From Dyella choica (lineage in GTDB: Bacteria > Pseudomonadota > Gammaproteobacteria > Xanthomonadales > Rhodanobacteraceae): a stretch of DNA of 64,000 nucleotides. The position numbers and the translations under genes were made by a program. Location of the stretch: the NCBI RefSeq assembly GCF_003977665.1, contig NZ_RYYV01000007.1:1-64000 (forward strand), given 5' to 3'. This document shows, piece by piece, positions 36,701-45,363 of the stretch. Every line of letters begins with the position of its first letter. Within the stretch, counting starts at the first letter, position 1. The notes under the pieces are model-generated. The model worked only from the letters and a program-made list of their open reading frames with translations, was not told the DNA's origin and did no database searches.

Positions 36701-39700
36701 CCCAGGCCCAGCGTGTTCGCCTTGATGCTGACCGTGCCGCCATCGCTGACATAGGCATTGGCGTTGAGGTCCAGCGTCTGCGGCAGATCGATGCCGACAT
36801 GGCCCAGGAAGTCGATCGCGCCGCGGCTGCTCAATGTGATCTGGCTGGCGTTGTTGAACAAGCTCAAGGTGGCGGGGCCGATCACCAGGCCGCCGGTGCT
36901 GGCGCCGCCCTGCGCGCCACTGCCTACGAAACTGATCTGGTTGGCGGTGGCCCGGATGTTCTGCGCGGCAAAGACCGCATTCGGATCGACGCTGGTGGCG
37001 CCGGTGGTGTCCATGGTCAGCGAACCACCTCCCTGCACGGTGGCGCCAGCATCGACAGTGAGATTGCCCAGCGTATCGCCTGACACATCGTAGCGAGTGA
37101 CTGGGGCAAGGCCATTCTGGGAGACGCTCAGCAGTGCGCCATTGCCGCTGACTGCGGCAGCACCAGCACTGACCGCATTGCTTCCAAATAGCAGCGGCGT
37201 GGTATTGGGCGTGCTGGCGCCGGTGGCGGCGAGATAGCTGCCCGGCTGCAGCACGATGCCTTGCGCACCCGTGTTGCCGTTGCCGTTGGCGACCAGCAGA
37301 ATTTCCGGGCCTTGCAGCGGATCGGCACTGTCGTTGGACAGCACCACGCTGTCGGCGATGCTGGTGACCTGGTAACCCTTGCTGGTGAGCTGACGGGTTC
37401 CGCCCAACAGCAGGCTGCCTGCGCTCAACGCCGTCAACTGGTCGGCCGATACCTGCAGATAGCCGGTCAGCGGCGTGGAATCGGCCCCCACGACCTGGAT
37501 GGCTTGCGCCGCTATATCCACCAGGCCCGGGCGTCCGCCATGGGCGGGCGTGTTATCCAGCGTGGCGCCCAACTGCAATTGCTGGGCAGCACTCAAGATC
37601 AGATGGCCGCCATCGGCGGGCAGCGAGGGCGCGAGCGTGCCGTTGCTGACGGCCTGGGCGGTGAAATAGGCGTCTGCATCGGTGAAGCGGTATTGCGAAT
37701 ACTGCTGCCACACCGGTGCCGACTGCACCAGGAAAGTGGTGTTGGTGGATGCGTGCGCGCCGTCCAGCGCATTGGCGAAATAGCCTGTGACGCTGAGCGT
37801 GCCATCCGGCAGGACCGCGTTCTGGCCCAGCACGGTGTTCTGCGCAACGGGGTTGGTGTTCTGCACCACCCGGTAAGCGCCGGGCAAAGTGGCGTAGCCG
37901 GCGGGCAGCAAGGTGTAGTAGCCGGCGGGCAGGCCGGCGATGCCGGACAGGTACACCGATTGGCCCATGGCCGGACCTGCGCCAGCGTTGGCGGCGCTGC
38001 TCATCGCCGCATCCTGCGGGCTCACCGGCGACGTATAGCCGGGCAGGATGGCGTAGATGGGACGCCCATCGGCGTATTGCGGTACCTGCACGCCGGCGGT
38101 GCTGTTGGCATAGCTGGTCTGGTATTGGGTAAGCACGTTGACGGTGCCGCCCGTACCCGGCACCCATTCCGAGGCCTGCAAGCTGCCGCCCCCGCGGATA
38201 TCGATGGTGGCTCCGCTGTCGAGCGAGACGTTGTTGCCGGCGATGGTGATCGACTTGGCCGGCGGCGCGCTCAAGGGCGAAATGGCGACATTGGCGGCGC
38301 CGGCATAGTTCCATTCCAGGCCGTCGGTGGTGTTGCCATAGGGGATCGTTTCCCCATTCAGCGACACCGAACTGAGGCTGCCGGCACCGAGCGTGACGTT
38401 TTGCGTGGCAACCAGCTTCTCGTAACCGTTGGTGATGCCCAAAGCGGTTGCCGTGGCAGTGGGGTCCGTTACGCCAACGACTAGATTGCCTGCAGGTACC
38501 CACACGGTGCCGTCCTGCACGATGCTGTCGGCATCCAGCAGCAGACTGCCACCCGCCGACAGCGGCGTACTGGCGGCGCCATCGCCAAGGATGGTGAGCG
38601 TGGTGCTGAGGGGCTGGCCTTGCGCGTTGCTCAGTCCCGAAGGATTGGCATCGATCACGAACGGGTAATTGGTGACCGGGTAAAGCTCGGCCGCCCGCAG
38701 GGTAATGTTGCCGGTGCTGAACAACATGCCTGGAACGATATTGCCGTTGTTATTGTATGCACTGCCTGTGGCTATAGGTTCGTAGAAGCGGATTGCGTCA
38801 CTGGCGGTGAGGCTGGTATTGGCCCAGCCTTGCAAGTTGATCGTGCCGCCAAGGTCCATGAAATCGGCATGGATGGCCAAGCTGCCGCTGCCTGCCACGG
38901 GAAGGGTGTTGAAGCCAAAACCGGTCAACTCCACGTAAGGAGCGCTGATCCGCACCGTGCCATCACCGGAGTTGTAGGCGGTGTAGTTGACGCCGGATAG
39001 ATCCTTGCTGCCCGCCGGCAAAGCGGTGAAGGTGGTGGCATACGCCGCGAAGCTTTTGCCTAACGAAAGATCGATATTGCCGGCGAAGCCGATCGGCAGA
39101 AGAGTCTGGTGGTTGTTGACGTTGGTGCCGTTGCTGACCGAAGTATCTGGACCCAGGATCAGACTGGTGACGCCCGAACCGTCCAGGCGATCCAGCGCGA
39201 AATGCAGCACGCCCGCGGCAGCGCTTGGCGCCACTACACCGCCTTGCTGCAGTCCGGAGCCGGGTAGCAGCTCTCCGGTTGGCTGCAATACGATTGCCGT
39301 GGACTTCGGGCCGAAGAAATCGCTCTTCCTCATGCCTACTATTTGCAAGCGGCCGCCTTCCGCCTGGGAACCGCCTGACTGCGCCAGCAGGCGGCCGTCC
39401 GCGTACAGACCCGCCGAGGCGCCCAACTCGATGGAGCCGGCATTGCTCCATACAGGAGTCGGCACGAAACCAGTTTCGGTGCCGCCGGGAGTGCCACCCG
39501 CCGTGGGCAGGTCATACACATCAGCGCTACCCGATACATCGATCAGGCTGCCCTGCTCGGTAAGCACATAACCTTCGGGAGAAGTGAGGCTGACACTGCC
39601 GCCATCCAGCACCACGCCGGTACGTGGGATGGAGCGTGTCGCCACGCCCAGCCCCACGCCATTGCCAGGCTCAGCCGCTGCCAAGGGGTTGATCAGCGAA

Positions 39701-42700
39701 ACGCCGGAGGCATTCAATACCGCCTGCGGCCCCAGCCATAGCTGCGACGTATTCGTGTAAAACGTAGTCAGGCCGCGCACCGGCTGGCTGATTTGGATGA
39801 TGCCGCCGGGCGCATCAATGGTGCCGTCCACGATAACGGACTGGGTCGCGGCCAGATTGACGCTGGCGCCCGCGTCGGCGGAAATCGTCGCTCCCTCGCC
39901 CATCGTCAACGAACCCGTCACTCCGGGATAGATCACCGGTACAAAAAAATTATTTTTGTTGATGATCAGCCAGCTCTGGTACTGGCCCGCGCTCAATGAA
40001 AAGCCGGGACCGTTCGTGCCACGGGACATGTAACGGAGGTACGGCGCCAACTGCCCCACGCTGGCATAAGCGCTATCCGTCAGCGGGCTCTGGCCATAAA
40101 TATCCGTGCCCGTAGGCGCCGCTTGCAAGGCAGTGACATTGGGCAACAAATTGTTGCGGCTGACCTGCACCATCGCGCCGGGCGCGATGGCGGCGTCGGT
40201 CATCGAGGTGAGTGCGTAATTGTCGAAACCCTGGCCCGCGAAGAACGAGGGAGACAGGTACAGGCCGTTGCTCAGCGCCAGATCGCTGGCACTGCCGCCG
40301 ATCTGGATGTCGGCCGCCTGCAAACTGAGCGTGCCGCCGCCGCTAAATCCGTAGGCGCGCAAGCTGCCGTCCAGCACCAGCTTGCCGCCCGGCCCCAATG
40401 AGGAGGGTGGACCCATTCCCGCTGGCGCAGGTTGGGTAAACGACTGCGCACCCTGGTTTGCATAGGTGATCAGGCTGATATTGCCGCCACTGCCTACCGG
40501 CACTCCATTGGCCAGTTGCAATTGGCCGCTGCTGTTGACGTAGCCGCCGCTGGACACGTCCAGCAGACTGCCCGAATTCAGCAGGATGGAGCCGGTTTCA
40601 TCAATGACTTTGCCGTTGTTGTCGCGAGCGGCGAACTGGTCGGTGACAAGACTGATGGCGCCGCCGTTGATGTACCGATCACCGATGTATTGGCCTGCGG
40701 CACTGCCTGCATCGTTGACCCACAACCCGCGGGTGCTCAGCACCGCGCCGTTGTCGATGGCGATGCCAGAAATCGCCGCGCCCGCCGGGCTGGCGGGATC
40801 AGAAGCGCTGCTGCCGAGCGACGTCAGGGTGATCGCGCCAGCAGGCGCACTGAGTTCGCCCAGAATATGCACGACAAATGCCGTCAATCCGATCGAACCG
40901 CCAGGTTGCACGCTGAACACGGTGCCGGGCTGCTCGAGGATTTCGCTCGACAGAGTGGTCGTCAGGTTCACCGCACTGAACCCGCCTTGTTGCACCAAAT
41001 TGGCAGAGACCGGCATCCAGCGCGCCAGGTCATACGGGTTGGTGCCAGCGGGATCGTTCTTGCCAAGCACGGTCGACCAGGGCGTATCGGCCTGGAAACC
41101 GGAATCCACCTGCTCGATTGGCTGGATCGCCTGCTGCAGCAGAAGGGAAGGCAATGGGCCTGCGACGCCAATTCCATTTAACGAGGCTGCGTTGCTTAGC
41201 GTGATGCCCAACGTGCCGCCATGGGGCTGATTGCCTTGCACCACCTGATTGCGGCCAGCGAAGGCCTGCGCGCTGATCTGGCCATCCAGCACCAGCGCGT
41301 CGAGCGTGTTGATGTTGAGCGCGCCGGCATTGCCGCCCTGGGCAAAGCCGTTGTCCCAATAGGTGCTGCTGGCCAGCAGCGGATTGCTGTAGGAGGTGCT
41401 CACGCCCCAGCGGTTGTCGATCACGTCGTACTCGCCGGCAAAGCCGACATAGCCGAGATTGGGATCGGCATTGGCGAGGTTGTAGACGCGACCGTTGGAG
41501 GCCAGCAGGTTGGGCGTGGTGACCCAGCCGCCCTGGTAGGCGATATAGCCGCCGCCCAGGTTGACCTGTGCGCCACTGCGCACGATGACCTGGGTACCTG
41601 TAAGGTTGACGGTGCCGCCGTTCGTCATCAACTGATCGACGGTACGCGGCACGCCGTCGACATAGCCGGCAAGATTGAGGACGGGACTGCCCACCCAGGC
41701 CAGGCCGCTGGCCGTGGTGCCGCTTTGGGTGCTGTCCACCACCAGGTTCTTCTGCCGGTACAGGAAGCTGTTGCGCAGCAGCGGCGAATTCGCCAGCTCG
41801 TTCTGGCCGATGCGCGGAATCGTCACCAGCAGGTCCGAGACGGGCAGTTCCACGTCCGCCAGGCCCGAGACATCCACGACCGCGCCGTTGTCGACATAGA
41901 CGCGGCCGTCCAGCGGATTGGAATTGCCGCTGTACTGGTAAGCGTTGATGTTGAGAGTGGCGCTGGGCGCTTCCAGCAGCGAGCCGGATTGCAGGGTGAC
42001 CGTTCGGCCGCTCAGGGTGAGGCTGCTGTCGTTGTTGTCGAAGGCCGTGCCGGCCGCGGCGGTGGACGTGGTGCTGGCACCGTCCTTTTCCGGCAGCACG
42101 GCGGTAACGGCGTTGGGGCCGAGCACCAGGGCTCCGCCGCGCTGATAGCTGCCCGCGACGTATTCGTCCTGGGCGCTCAGGACGATGCTGCCCTGGTAGT
42201 TGACGCTGGTGGAAGCCAGCGCCACGCCATCCTGGCTGACGTTGTAGCCGTCCATTTCCACATGGCCCCGGCGCGATTGCAGCAGGCCGGTATTGGTCGC
42301 CGTGCCGCCGGGATAGTTCGCCGGGGCATTGGCTGGCTGTGCGACGACTATGGCCAGCGGCTTGATGGCCGAACCCTCGTAGTTGAATTGCGCGCCGGCG
42401 CCCAGGATCACCTGTCCCTGGTCGTCCACGATGCTGCCGGCATTGGAAACATTGGGTGCGGCCAGCAAAACGAAGCCCTGTGTGCCGCCGGTGATGGAGG
42501 CCCCGTTCTGCACCATCACATCATGATTCTTGCCGTCGGCAAATTGGCCGTTGACCAGCATCGGCGTACCGGGATTGATGCTGGCAATGCCGCTGTTGAG
42601 AAAGCTGCTGTTGCCGGTGGCGAGGTCGCCGCTGAGCAGGTCCAGCGAACTGGCGATCAGCGACTGCGTATTCACCTGGCTGCCGGCGCCGAACAGGATG

Positions 42701-43407
42701 CCGTTGTGGTTGAGCAGATACACCGTGCCCTCGGCCTTGATCTGGCCGAAGATCTGGCTGGGCACGCCGCTGGGGTCGGTCACGCGGTTCAGTGCGATCC
42801 AGTTGTTGTTGCTGCCGTTGGTCTGGTTGCCGCCGCTTTGATTGAAGTACAGCGTGGTGCTGCGGCCGACGTTGAAGCTGTTCCAGCTGAGGATGGCTTT
42901 TTGCGCGGTCTGTTTCACCTGGACGGTGGTTTGGCCGTTCGATGCCGTCTGCGTAGGCAGGCTGGCGTTTTGCCACAGCGATGGATTGCTCGAAATGCCG
43001 GATGCAACCACCAGGCCGCCAGGCGCAAGACCATTGGGTACCGGCGACGCCTGCTGCTGCGCGGCTTGCTGCGCCGATTGCTGTGCAGCGACTTGGGCGG
43101 CCACGGTCTGGGCTGCGCGCGCCAGATTGGCAAGCGATTGCTGTACCTGCTGCTGTTGCAACAGTTGTTGCGGTGTTTGGGCGGCGATACCCGAAAGGGC
43201 CGACGAACCTCCATTGCCGCCTGATGCGGCAGGCCGGTTCGCCGCTTGTTGCGCCAGCCATGCCGAACTCAATGCCTGCGGGCCGCCTGCGTGCGCCGGC
43301 ATGGCCAGCACGGCCAGCACGGAGGCAATGGCATAAGCGAGGGGATGTCTGGCCGTTACGCTGCGCGTGGAACGGAACCCTTTGCCTGAACCGACCGGTG
43401 TGATCAC
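30775..43407 (-). CDS. Giant filamentous-haemagglutinin-type TpsA exoprotein
   Basis: A 4210-residue secreted protein, the cargo (TpsA) of a two-partner secretion system and by far the largest gene here. An extended signal peptide ends at PAHA-GG (about residue 41). A Gln/Ala-rich segment (about 70-122) precedes the TPS domain, which includes VKQTAQKAILSWNSFNVGRS and NHNGILFGAGSQVNTQSLIA, the region recognised by the TpsB transporter. The rest is thousands of residues of beta-helix-forming repeats, and the C-terminal ~110 residues match the DUF3739-type end of FHA-family proteins. The start is GTG at 43407, after AGGGGAAGAG. The TPS motif here reads NHNGI rather than the common NPNGI. Likely an adhesin or surface fibre. 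Confidence 0.92.
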   Translation of the reverse strand: MITPVGSGKGFRSTRSVTARHPLAYAIASVLAVLAMPAHAGGPQALSSAWLAQQAANRPAASGGNGGSSALSGIAAQTPQQLLQQQQVQQSLANLARAAQTVAAQVAAQQSAQQAAQQQASPVPNGLAPGGLVVASGISSNPSLWQNASLPTQTASNGQTTVQVKQTAQKAILSWNSFNVGRSTTLYFNQSGGNQTNGSNNNWIALNRVTDPSGVPSQIFGQIKAEGTVYLLNHNGILFGAGSQVNTQSLIASSLDLLSGDLATGNSSFLNSGIASINPGTPMLVNGQFADGKNHDVMVQNGASITGGTQGFVLLAAPNVSNAGSIVDDQGQVILGAGAQFNYEGSAIKPLAIVVAQPANAPANYPGGTATNTGLLQSRRGHVEMDGYNVSQDGVALASTSVNYQGSIVLSAQDEYVAGSYQRGGALVLGPNAVTAVLPEKDGASTTSTAAAGTAFDNNDSSLTLSGRTVTLQSGSLLEAPSATLNINAYQYSGNSNPLDGRVYVDNGAVVDVSGLADVELPVSDLLVTIPRIGQNELANSPLLRNSFLYRQKNLVVDSTQSGTTASGLAWVGSPVLNLAGYVDGVPRTVDQLMTNGGTVNLTGTQVIVRSGAQVNLGGGYIAYQGGWVTTPNLLASNGRVYNLANADPNLGYVGFAGEYDVIDNRWGVSTSYSNPLLASSTYWDNGFAQGGNAGALNINTLDALVLDGQISAQAFAGRNQVVQGNQPHGGTLGITLSNAASLNGIGVAGPLPSLLLQQAIQPIEQVDSGFQADTPWSTVLGKNDPAGTNPYDLARWMPVSANLVQQGGFSAVNLTTTLSSEILEQPGTVFSVQPGGSIGLTAFVVHILGELSAPAGAITLTSLGSSASDPASPAGAAISGIAIDNGAVLSTRGLWVNDAGSAAGQYIGDRYINGGAISLVTDQFAARDNNGKVIDETGSILLNSGSLLDVSSGGYVNSSGQLQLANGVPVGSGGNISLITYANQGAQSFTQPAPAGMGPPSSLGPGGKLVLDGSLRAYGFSGGGTLSLQAADIQIGGSASDLALSNGLYLSPSFFAGQGFDNYALTSMTDAAIAPGAMVQVSRNNLLPNVTALQAAPTGTDIYGQSPLTDSAYASVGQLAPYLRYMSRGTNGPGFSLSAGQYQSWLIINKNNFFVPVIYPGVTGSLTMGEGATISADAGASVNLAATQSVIVDGTIDAPGGIIQISQPVRGLTTFYTNTSQLWLGPQAVLNASGVSLINPLAAAEPGNGVGLGVATRSIPRTGVVLDGGSVSLTSPEGYVLTEQGSLIDVSGSADVYDLPTAGGTPGGTETGFVPTPVWSNAGSIELGASAGLYADGRLLAQSGGSQAEGGRLQIVGMRKSDFFGPKSTAIVLQPTGELLPGSGLQQGGVVAPSAAAGVLHFALDRLDGSGVTSLILGPDTSVSNGTNVNNHQTLLPIGFAGNIDLSLGKSFAAYATTFTALPAGSKDLSGVNYTAYNSGDGTVRISAPYVELTGFGFNTLPVAGSGSLAIHADFMDLGGTINLQGWANTSLTASDAIRFYEPIATGSAYNNNGNIVPGMLFSTGNITLRAAELYPVTNYPFVIDANPSGLSNAQGQPLSTTLTILGDGAASTPLSAGGSLLLDADSIVQDGTVWVPAGNLVVGVTDPTATATALGITNGYEKLVATQNVTLGAGSLSSVSLNGETIPYGNTTDGLEWNYAGAANVAISPLSAPPAKSITIAGNNVSLDSGATIDIRGGGSLQASEWVPGTGGTVNVLTQYQTSYANSTAGVQVPQYADGRPIYAILPGYTSPVSPQDAAMSSAANAGAGPAMGQSVYLSGIAGLPAGYYTLLPAGYATLPGAYRVVQNTNPVAQNTVLGQNAVLPDGTLSVTGYFANALDGAHASTNTTFLVQSAPVWQQYSQYRFTDADAYFTAQAVSNGTLAPSLPADGGHLILSAAQQLQLGATLDNTPAHGGRPGLVDIAAQAIQVVGADSTPLTGYLQVSADQLTALSAGSLLLGGTRQLTSKGYQVTSIADSVVLSNDSADPLQGPEILLVANGNGNTGAQGIVLQPGSYLAATGASTPNTTPLLFGSNAVSAGAAAVSGNGALLSVSQNGLAPVTRYDVSGDTLGNLTVDAGATVQGGGSLTMDTTGATSVDPNAVFAAQNIRATANQISFVGSGAQGGASTGGLVIGPATLSLFNNASQITLSSRGAIDFLGHVGIDLPQTLDLNANAYVSDGGTVSIKANTLGLGNAVGTSTATASAGTGQWILNANELDFTAGSSVIQGFASVTANANQGITGHGNGGMDFGAANVSFNTPILLATSGANTTLTTTGSFALNHANGTALSDSNLGGSLALSGSTLSVGTQVDALAGQLRLTATGGDLTLASGANADVAGVNKTFYDVTSYAPGGNLVLTSKQGSVSVDSGAVVNFAGAPLGGTAGSLTINANNLASLNGSFEGAAASGYQGGYFSVSSGGALDLDQLAQLTRSAGATGGISITSGAGNLSLSAGQSLMAQDVYLTANGGNGAVNTNAGVVDIEGTVNISGTAAGAIQLYGRNGVTVNGSLLATSSVPEQFGGIVEIGTTGTPDGSLNTGYGYENVQPGSAGRIVFGPNAVINVSGGSADAGGTVSLRAPLLANGDVPITFANPAAITGARSVTLVPYAVWSTDDHITNLSQHFDGLIDPAGWYTAGAGGTPQLMPGTWYDQAGNTLAAPATAAMLQSYLGNDYFIPTTVNAAHQDFYGYAGGNVGTAGTLMGYVEQPGYSFGNRYAGIAHLQMRPGIELINPDAGVNGGDISVLSNWNLGAGVTATDGTIQLAYRYGADPTVSASGTAPVLSVLALHNVNVQASLTDGFYQQNTGATLVPPVIQPSGGATTDPMYGQDLAAYQNTIAFLQSGNLIVNNGGPSSFNLWNGGAAYFWDLNGNAQSPLAGGNGNTTNIGSFAFYQPIVVPQQNQPHAYYQDYALYINTVVAGPTSSGSSPCASWSSCFDAGNASGFLPYNLNLSAPQVGDSSTYAAYVSAYFNYLHDASTFNPNTADVNFNLALSQIQTPSPLLAPLQSEAAGNYQQYSADYATYIGTPATGSAAATGFNDYYNYVANNLGNANAILTGQGSGSQFFFAPAPPVGVVPTIPQTANNSPSNMPSLGNPASLASATLLGGSSSSYQLVAGAGFAGANPLAAVADTSAGNVNLNGHFAVQYTASSGDGKTLVFPTVVRTGTGSIEIVAAGDIDWQDSTAPTTVYTAGEPAAGTTAGTGVKVVIPTQPIAGPTPDLLVTDPVNPVNAGNLLLSAGGNINSIEQVYDSTGSLTGTPGALISQFWWPWLETGNVVNANPSSGVGFTTRSSINFANFDQGVMSAGGNVTVTAGGNISDLSVSLPTTWYANAAVTAITTVGSGNLVVRAGGDILSGSYFVAKGTGSLSAGGQIGSDFTYVLPGGSNGPQTTPVSTLLALQDAQWSVQAHEGVDIADILDPSYAFPGWLGVADAQSYSVRSAVNAKTASGDVTLGSLSGETQVLGVGDVGSSYDLGVLPSTLDFSALNGTINILTSGGLYPSATGNLNLLAADSVQFAQQNNDLGLAGKGFGLIDANPSLLPSPLLPQGSNSVDYSNLAQLHYLDGASSPNNAFGDVEPLLHQVGLHDSDVTPVRIYALNGSISDGTALQSGGIYANAMLIQPDKPALIQAGRDIVNLSFIGQQTHASDVTRIVAGHDIYDTQFNPVVLDSHLYYQPIPVIELGGAGTLDVEAGRNIGPLTSQADLLNASAITADQQTGIETIGNTLNPYLPHDGASVSVLFGIGPGINTSGFLARYLSSPHGVDGFGSLLPDLLTFMERQADGQVVDSGFAQDQLNVVLTPQQAQAAFQQLPAYKQQLFAQQELFKLLGQVGADYNNPSSPYYNQYARGYAAIESLFPASLGYTNNGSGAGGINGQARTIDTGDLDIRSSTIQTQQGGNVSILGPGGQALIGSVEAPPVITNNLGQVVAGPNSQGVLTLEQGDVDIFTDRSLLLAQSRIFTEQGGNMVIFSSNGDINAGQGAKTVAAIPPPSYLCDLNAFCLLDAKGEVTGAGIATLQTIPGAPRGNVYLIAPRGTVDAGDAGIRVSGNLVVAAAQVLNADNIQVQGQKIGVPVAQTVNVGALTAAGAAAGAVSKVAQDMAKQQQNDALGKQPSIISVQVLGFGDGSTSIQGGGSGYDPNSPVQVLGAGPLSDARKKSLTDAERRQLSE

Positions 43408-43464
43408 GAAACTCTTCCCCTGGGCGTCTCTGTGGCACTTCGCTATGCAAAGCTGTCGCCTAAG

Positions 43465-43514
43465 TAGACCGCCGGGTGGATGACCGACTGAACCGTGTCA
43501 TCAAAATTTCATGG
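43465..43514 (-). promoter_or_regulatory. Putative promoter element of tpsA (paired with 52047-52096)
   Basis: On the minus strand, block 1 (43514-43486) contains CCATGAAATTTTGA followed by TGACACGGTTCAGTC. After 14 bases comes block 2, CGGTCTA (43471-43465). Block 1 is 26/29 identical to the element before the tpsB operon and the spacing is the same. Block 2 resembles an ECF -10 (GTCTA). Reading the other strand, gtgtcat-caaa-atttcat resembles a PhoB box (direct CTGTCAT repeats spaced by four). Expression near 43457 would leave a ~50-base leader. Confidence 0.6.
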
Positions 43515-43574
43515 GGGTTGTCGCGGGGATTTCACGCGTTGATTACGTCGCGGGTTTTCGCGCGACGGGTGATT

Positions 43575-43946
43575 TCAATGCGTACCGATTGGCACGCCCA
43601 GTATCGGCGGCGCAGCCAGCGGCGGTGGGCGCTGCGGCGTTACGGATTTACCGAGATGGCTGCCCATTTGATGGCTGAACGCGGAGTAGTTGAATTGCCC
43701 GACCTGCTGATTGCCGGGCATTTGCGCAACGGCATCGAGCTGCACTTGCGGTTGAGACGCCGGGTGGGTGGACGAGGCCAAGCGCTGGTTGAGGCAGGCA
43801 TAGGACAAGGCCGGCCGGTTGTTGACGCTGACGTCCACACACGAAGAAGACGCCGAAGCTTGCGCGGGTGCAACCGTCTGCGCCGTCGCAGACACGGCTG
43901 CGAGACACATCATGCTTAATCCTAGGACGGGTTGCACCACGCGCAT
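43575..43946 (-). CDS. Small exported protein of the TPS operon
   Basis: A 123-residue protein with a signal peptide ending near VSATA (residue 22). The mature part has one cysteine pair (SSCVDV and SYACLNQ), a Gln/Pro-rich middle and a proline-rich tail (PQRPPPLAAPPILGVP). I cannot assign a family. It follows the Skp-like gene by 15 bases and precedes the exoprotein gene by 167 bases, so it is a probable periplasmic accessory of exoprotein secretion. Confidence 0.7.
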   Translation of the reverse strand: MRVVQPVLGLSMMCLAAVSATAQTVAPAQASASSSCVDVSVNNRPALSYACLNQRLASSTHPASQPQVQLDAVAQMPGNQQVGQFNYSAFSHQMGSHLGKSVTPQRPPPLAAPPILGVPIGTH

Positions 43947-43961
43947 GCTTTCATCACCGGC

Positions 43962-44582
43962 TTATGGTTGAGCGCCGCCCGAGGCACCGCCGTTGGCGGG
44001 AAGTTGCTCCAGGTTGAATGAAAGGGTCGTGACTTTGGCATCCAGGCCTTGCACAACCAGTGGCGTCAGATCGTTGGCCATGTTGCCACCGATCACCGTG
44101 TTGCGATCCAGCAGCAAACCGCAACCCTTGCTGCGATAGGAATCGGTGATCACCGACTGCTCATACTGCGCGATCTGGCCCAGGGCCTTGATGCGCGTGG
44201 CTTCGATTTCCCGTGCGCGCAGGTTCTGGTCGGCCTGCACCTTTTGCATGCGTTGCGCCAGCGCCTGCTCGCGCGACTGGCGCTGATCGGCGGACAGCGA
44301 TGCCGCTTGCGAACGATAGGCCTGCACGTCGGCATCGACCGGCTTGCGCTCCGCGTCAATTTCGCCCTGGGCCTGGTCGGCCAGCTGCTTCAGCCGTGCG
44401 GAGGCGGCCTTGCCGACCTTGGCATTGGCAAGGATCGCTTCGCGCGACAGCAAGCAGACGCCGGAGACGGCGGGGCCACCCAGCGGGGGACCATTGTCGC
44501 TCGATTGGGCGTAGGCGCCGGCGGCCGGAAGGCTGGCGAGGAAGATGGCGGCCATGGCGGAGAGCGTTCGGTCAATGCGCAT
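43962..44582 (-). CDS. Skp/OmpH-like periplasmic chaperone
   Basis: A 206-residue exported protein. The signal peptide ends near GAYA (residue 23). After it, VCLLSREAILANAKVGKAAS is the OmpH/Skp N-terminal strand and helix, followed by a long coiled coil (QLADQAQGEIDAERKPVDAD and onward) and a returning strand near VITDSYRSKGCGLLLDRNTV. Skp trimers hold unfolded outer-membrane proteins in the periplasm. A dedicated copy in a TPS operon suggests it escorts the giant exoprotein or the porin. The ATG at 44582 follows AAGGA; the upstream frame extension crosses a repeat. Confidence 0.82.
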   Translation of the reverse strand: MRIDRTLSAMAAIFLASLPAAGAYAQSSDNGPPLGGPAVSGVCLLSREAILANAKVGKAASARLKQLADQAQGEIDAERKPVDADVQAYRSQAASLSADQRQSREQALAQRMQKVQADQNLRAREIEATRIKALGQIAQYEQSVITDSYRSKGCGLLLDRNTVIGGNMANDLTPLVVQGLDAKVTTLSFNLEQLPANGGASGGAQP

Positions 44583-44659
44583 GCGGGGTCCTTGAAGGTT
44601 GACGAAAACGGTTGCGAGCCTCCCAACGTACGCCAGTTGGCCTTCAATTGCAGCAACTC

Positions 44660-44734
44660 CGTAGGCTGGGTTGTGAAACCCAGCATTGCCATGTGGCGAC
44701 TCGCGCGATGCTGGGATTGGCATCCCAGCCTACG
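44660..44734. repeat. GTAGGCTGGG inverted repeat (copy 6)
   Basis: Arms cgtaggctgggttgtga and tggcatcccagcctacg with altered internal bases. It separates two genes of the TPS operon, and its TAG (44732-44730 on the minus strand) is the stop codon of the coiled-coil gene. Confidence 0.88.
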
Positions 44735-45353
44735 GTTTCCTGGCGGGAGTGGCCCGTGGGTCGTAACGCTGCTCGTACAGCTTGTCCCCATACGCCTGCG
44801 CCGCGTTTTCCAGCTTCACTCGCTCTGAGGCGGCGAACGGTTCGCGGCTCGCGATGACTTTGCCAAGCGTCATATGGCTGTACTCGTCCAGGATTTCATT
44901 GCCGATCTTGTACAGCTGCTGGTTCCTGGCCGCGCAGGTAGTGACTTGCTGCTGCGCTACGTTCAATTGCCCGGCAAGTTCGGTGCCTTGCTGTTCCTGC
45001 GCATGCTCCCTGGCGTTGGCATCCGCCGCCGTTTTTTGCAGGTCCTGCAACTGCGCTTCCGCCTGCTGGCGGGCGACACGCTCGGACGCCAGCACGGTGG
45101 CGTCTTGCGTAGAGGTGGAGTGGCTCTTGCCCAGCTCAGCCTTCGCGGCATCGGCCTCCTTGCGCGCCGCATCGCGTGCCTGCTCAAGCCTGGCCTTCTC
45201 CGCCTGCCATTGCGCTTGCTGGCCTTGCAGATCCTGCAATTGATTGCGGGCATCGGCGAGCTGGGTGCGCAATTGCTGTTCCAGCGTTTGCGCGTGCAAA
45301 CCACCGGCAAACATGGCGCTTAGCAGGATGGCGAGAGTTGCTGCATGTTTCAT
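44730..45353 (-). CDS. Periplasmic coiled-coil protein of the TPS operon
   Basis: A 207-residue exported protein. The signal peptide ends near LHAQ (residue 21). Residues ~24-145 form one long coiled coil (LRTQLADARNQLQDLQGQQA and ERVARQQAEAQLQDLQKTAA). A cysteine (TTCAARNQQLY) and a compact C-terminal segment follow (IGNEILDEYSHMTLGKVIAS). It lies between porin and Skp-like genes with a 10-base gap to the former. It may span or brace the periplasm for secretion. Function unassigned. Confidence 0.75.
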   Translation of the reverse strand: MKHAATLAILLSAMFAGGLHAQTLEQQLRTQLADARNQLQDLQGQQAQWQAEKARLEQARDAARKEADAAKAELGKSHSTSTQDATVLASERVARQQAEAQLQDLQKTAADANAREHAQEQQGTELAGQLNVAQQQVTTCAARNQQLYKIGNEILDEYSHMTLGKVIASREPFAASERVKLENAAQAYGDKLYEQRYDPRATPARKP

Positions 45354-45363
45354 CGCTCAGCCC

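Noticed and set aside
35437-37083. 548-codon plus-strand frame inside the giant exoprotein gene
   Set aside because: It is antisense to tpsA, has no ribosome site or family features, and its composition mirrors the Gly/Ala/Thr-rich tpsA codons.
41221-43224. 667-codon plus-strand frame opposite the TPS domain
   Set aside because: It is a mirror of the strongly supported TpsA N-terminus; its composition is that of an antisense reading.
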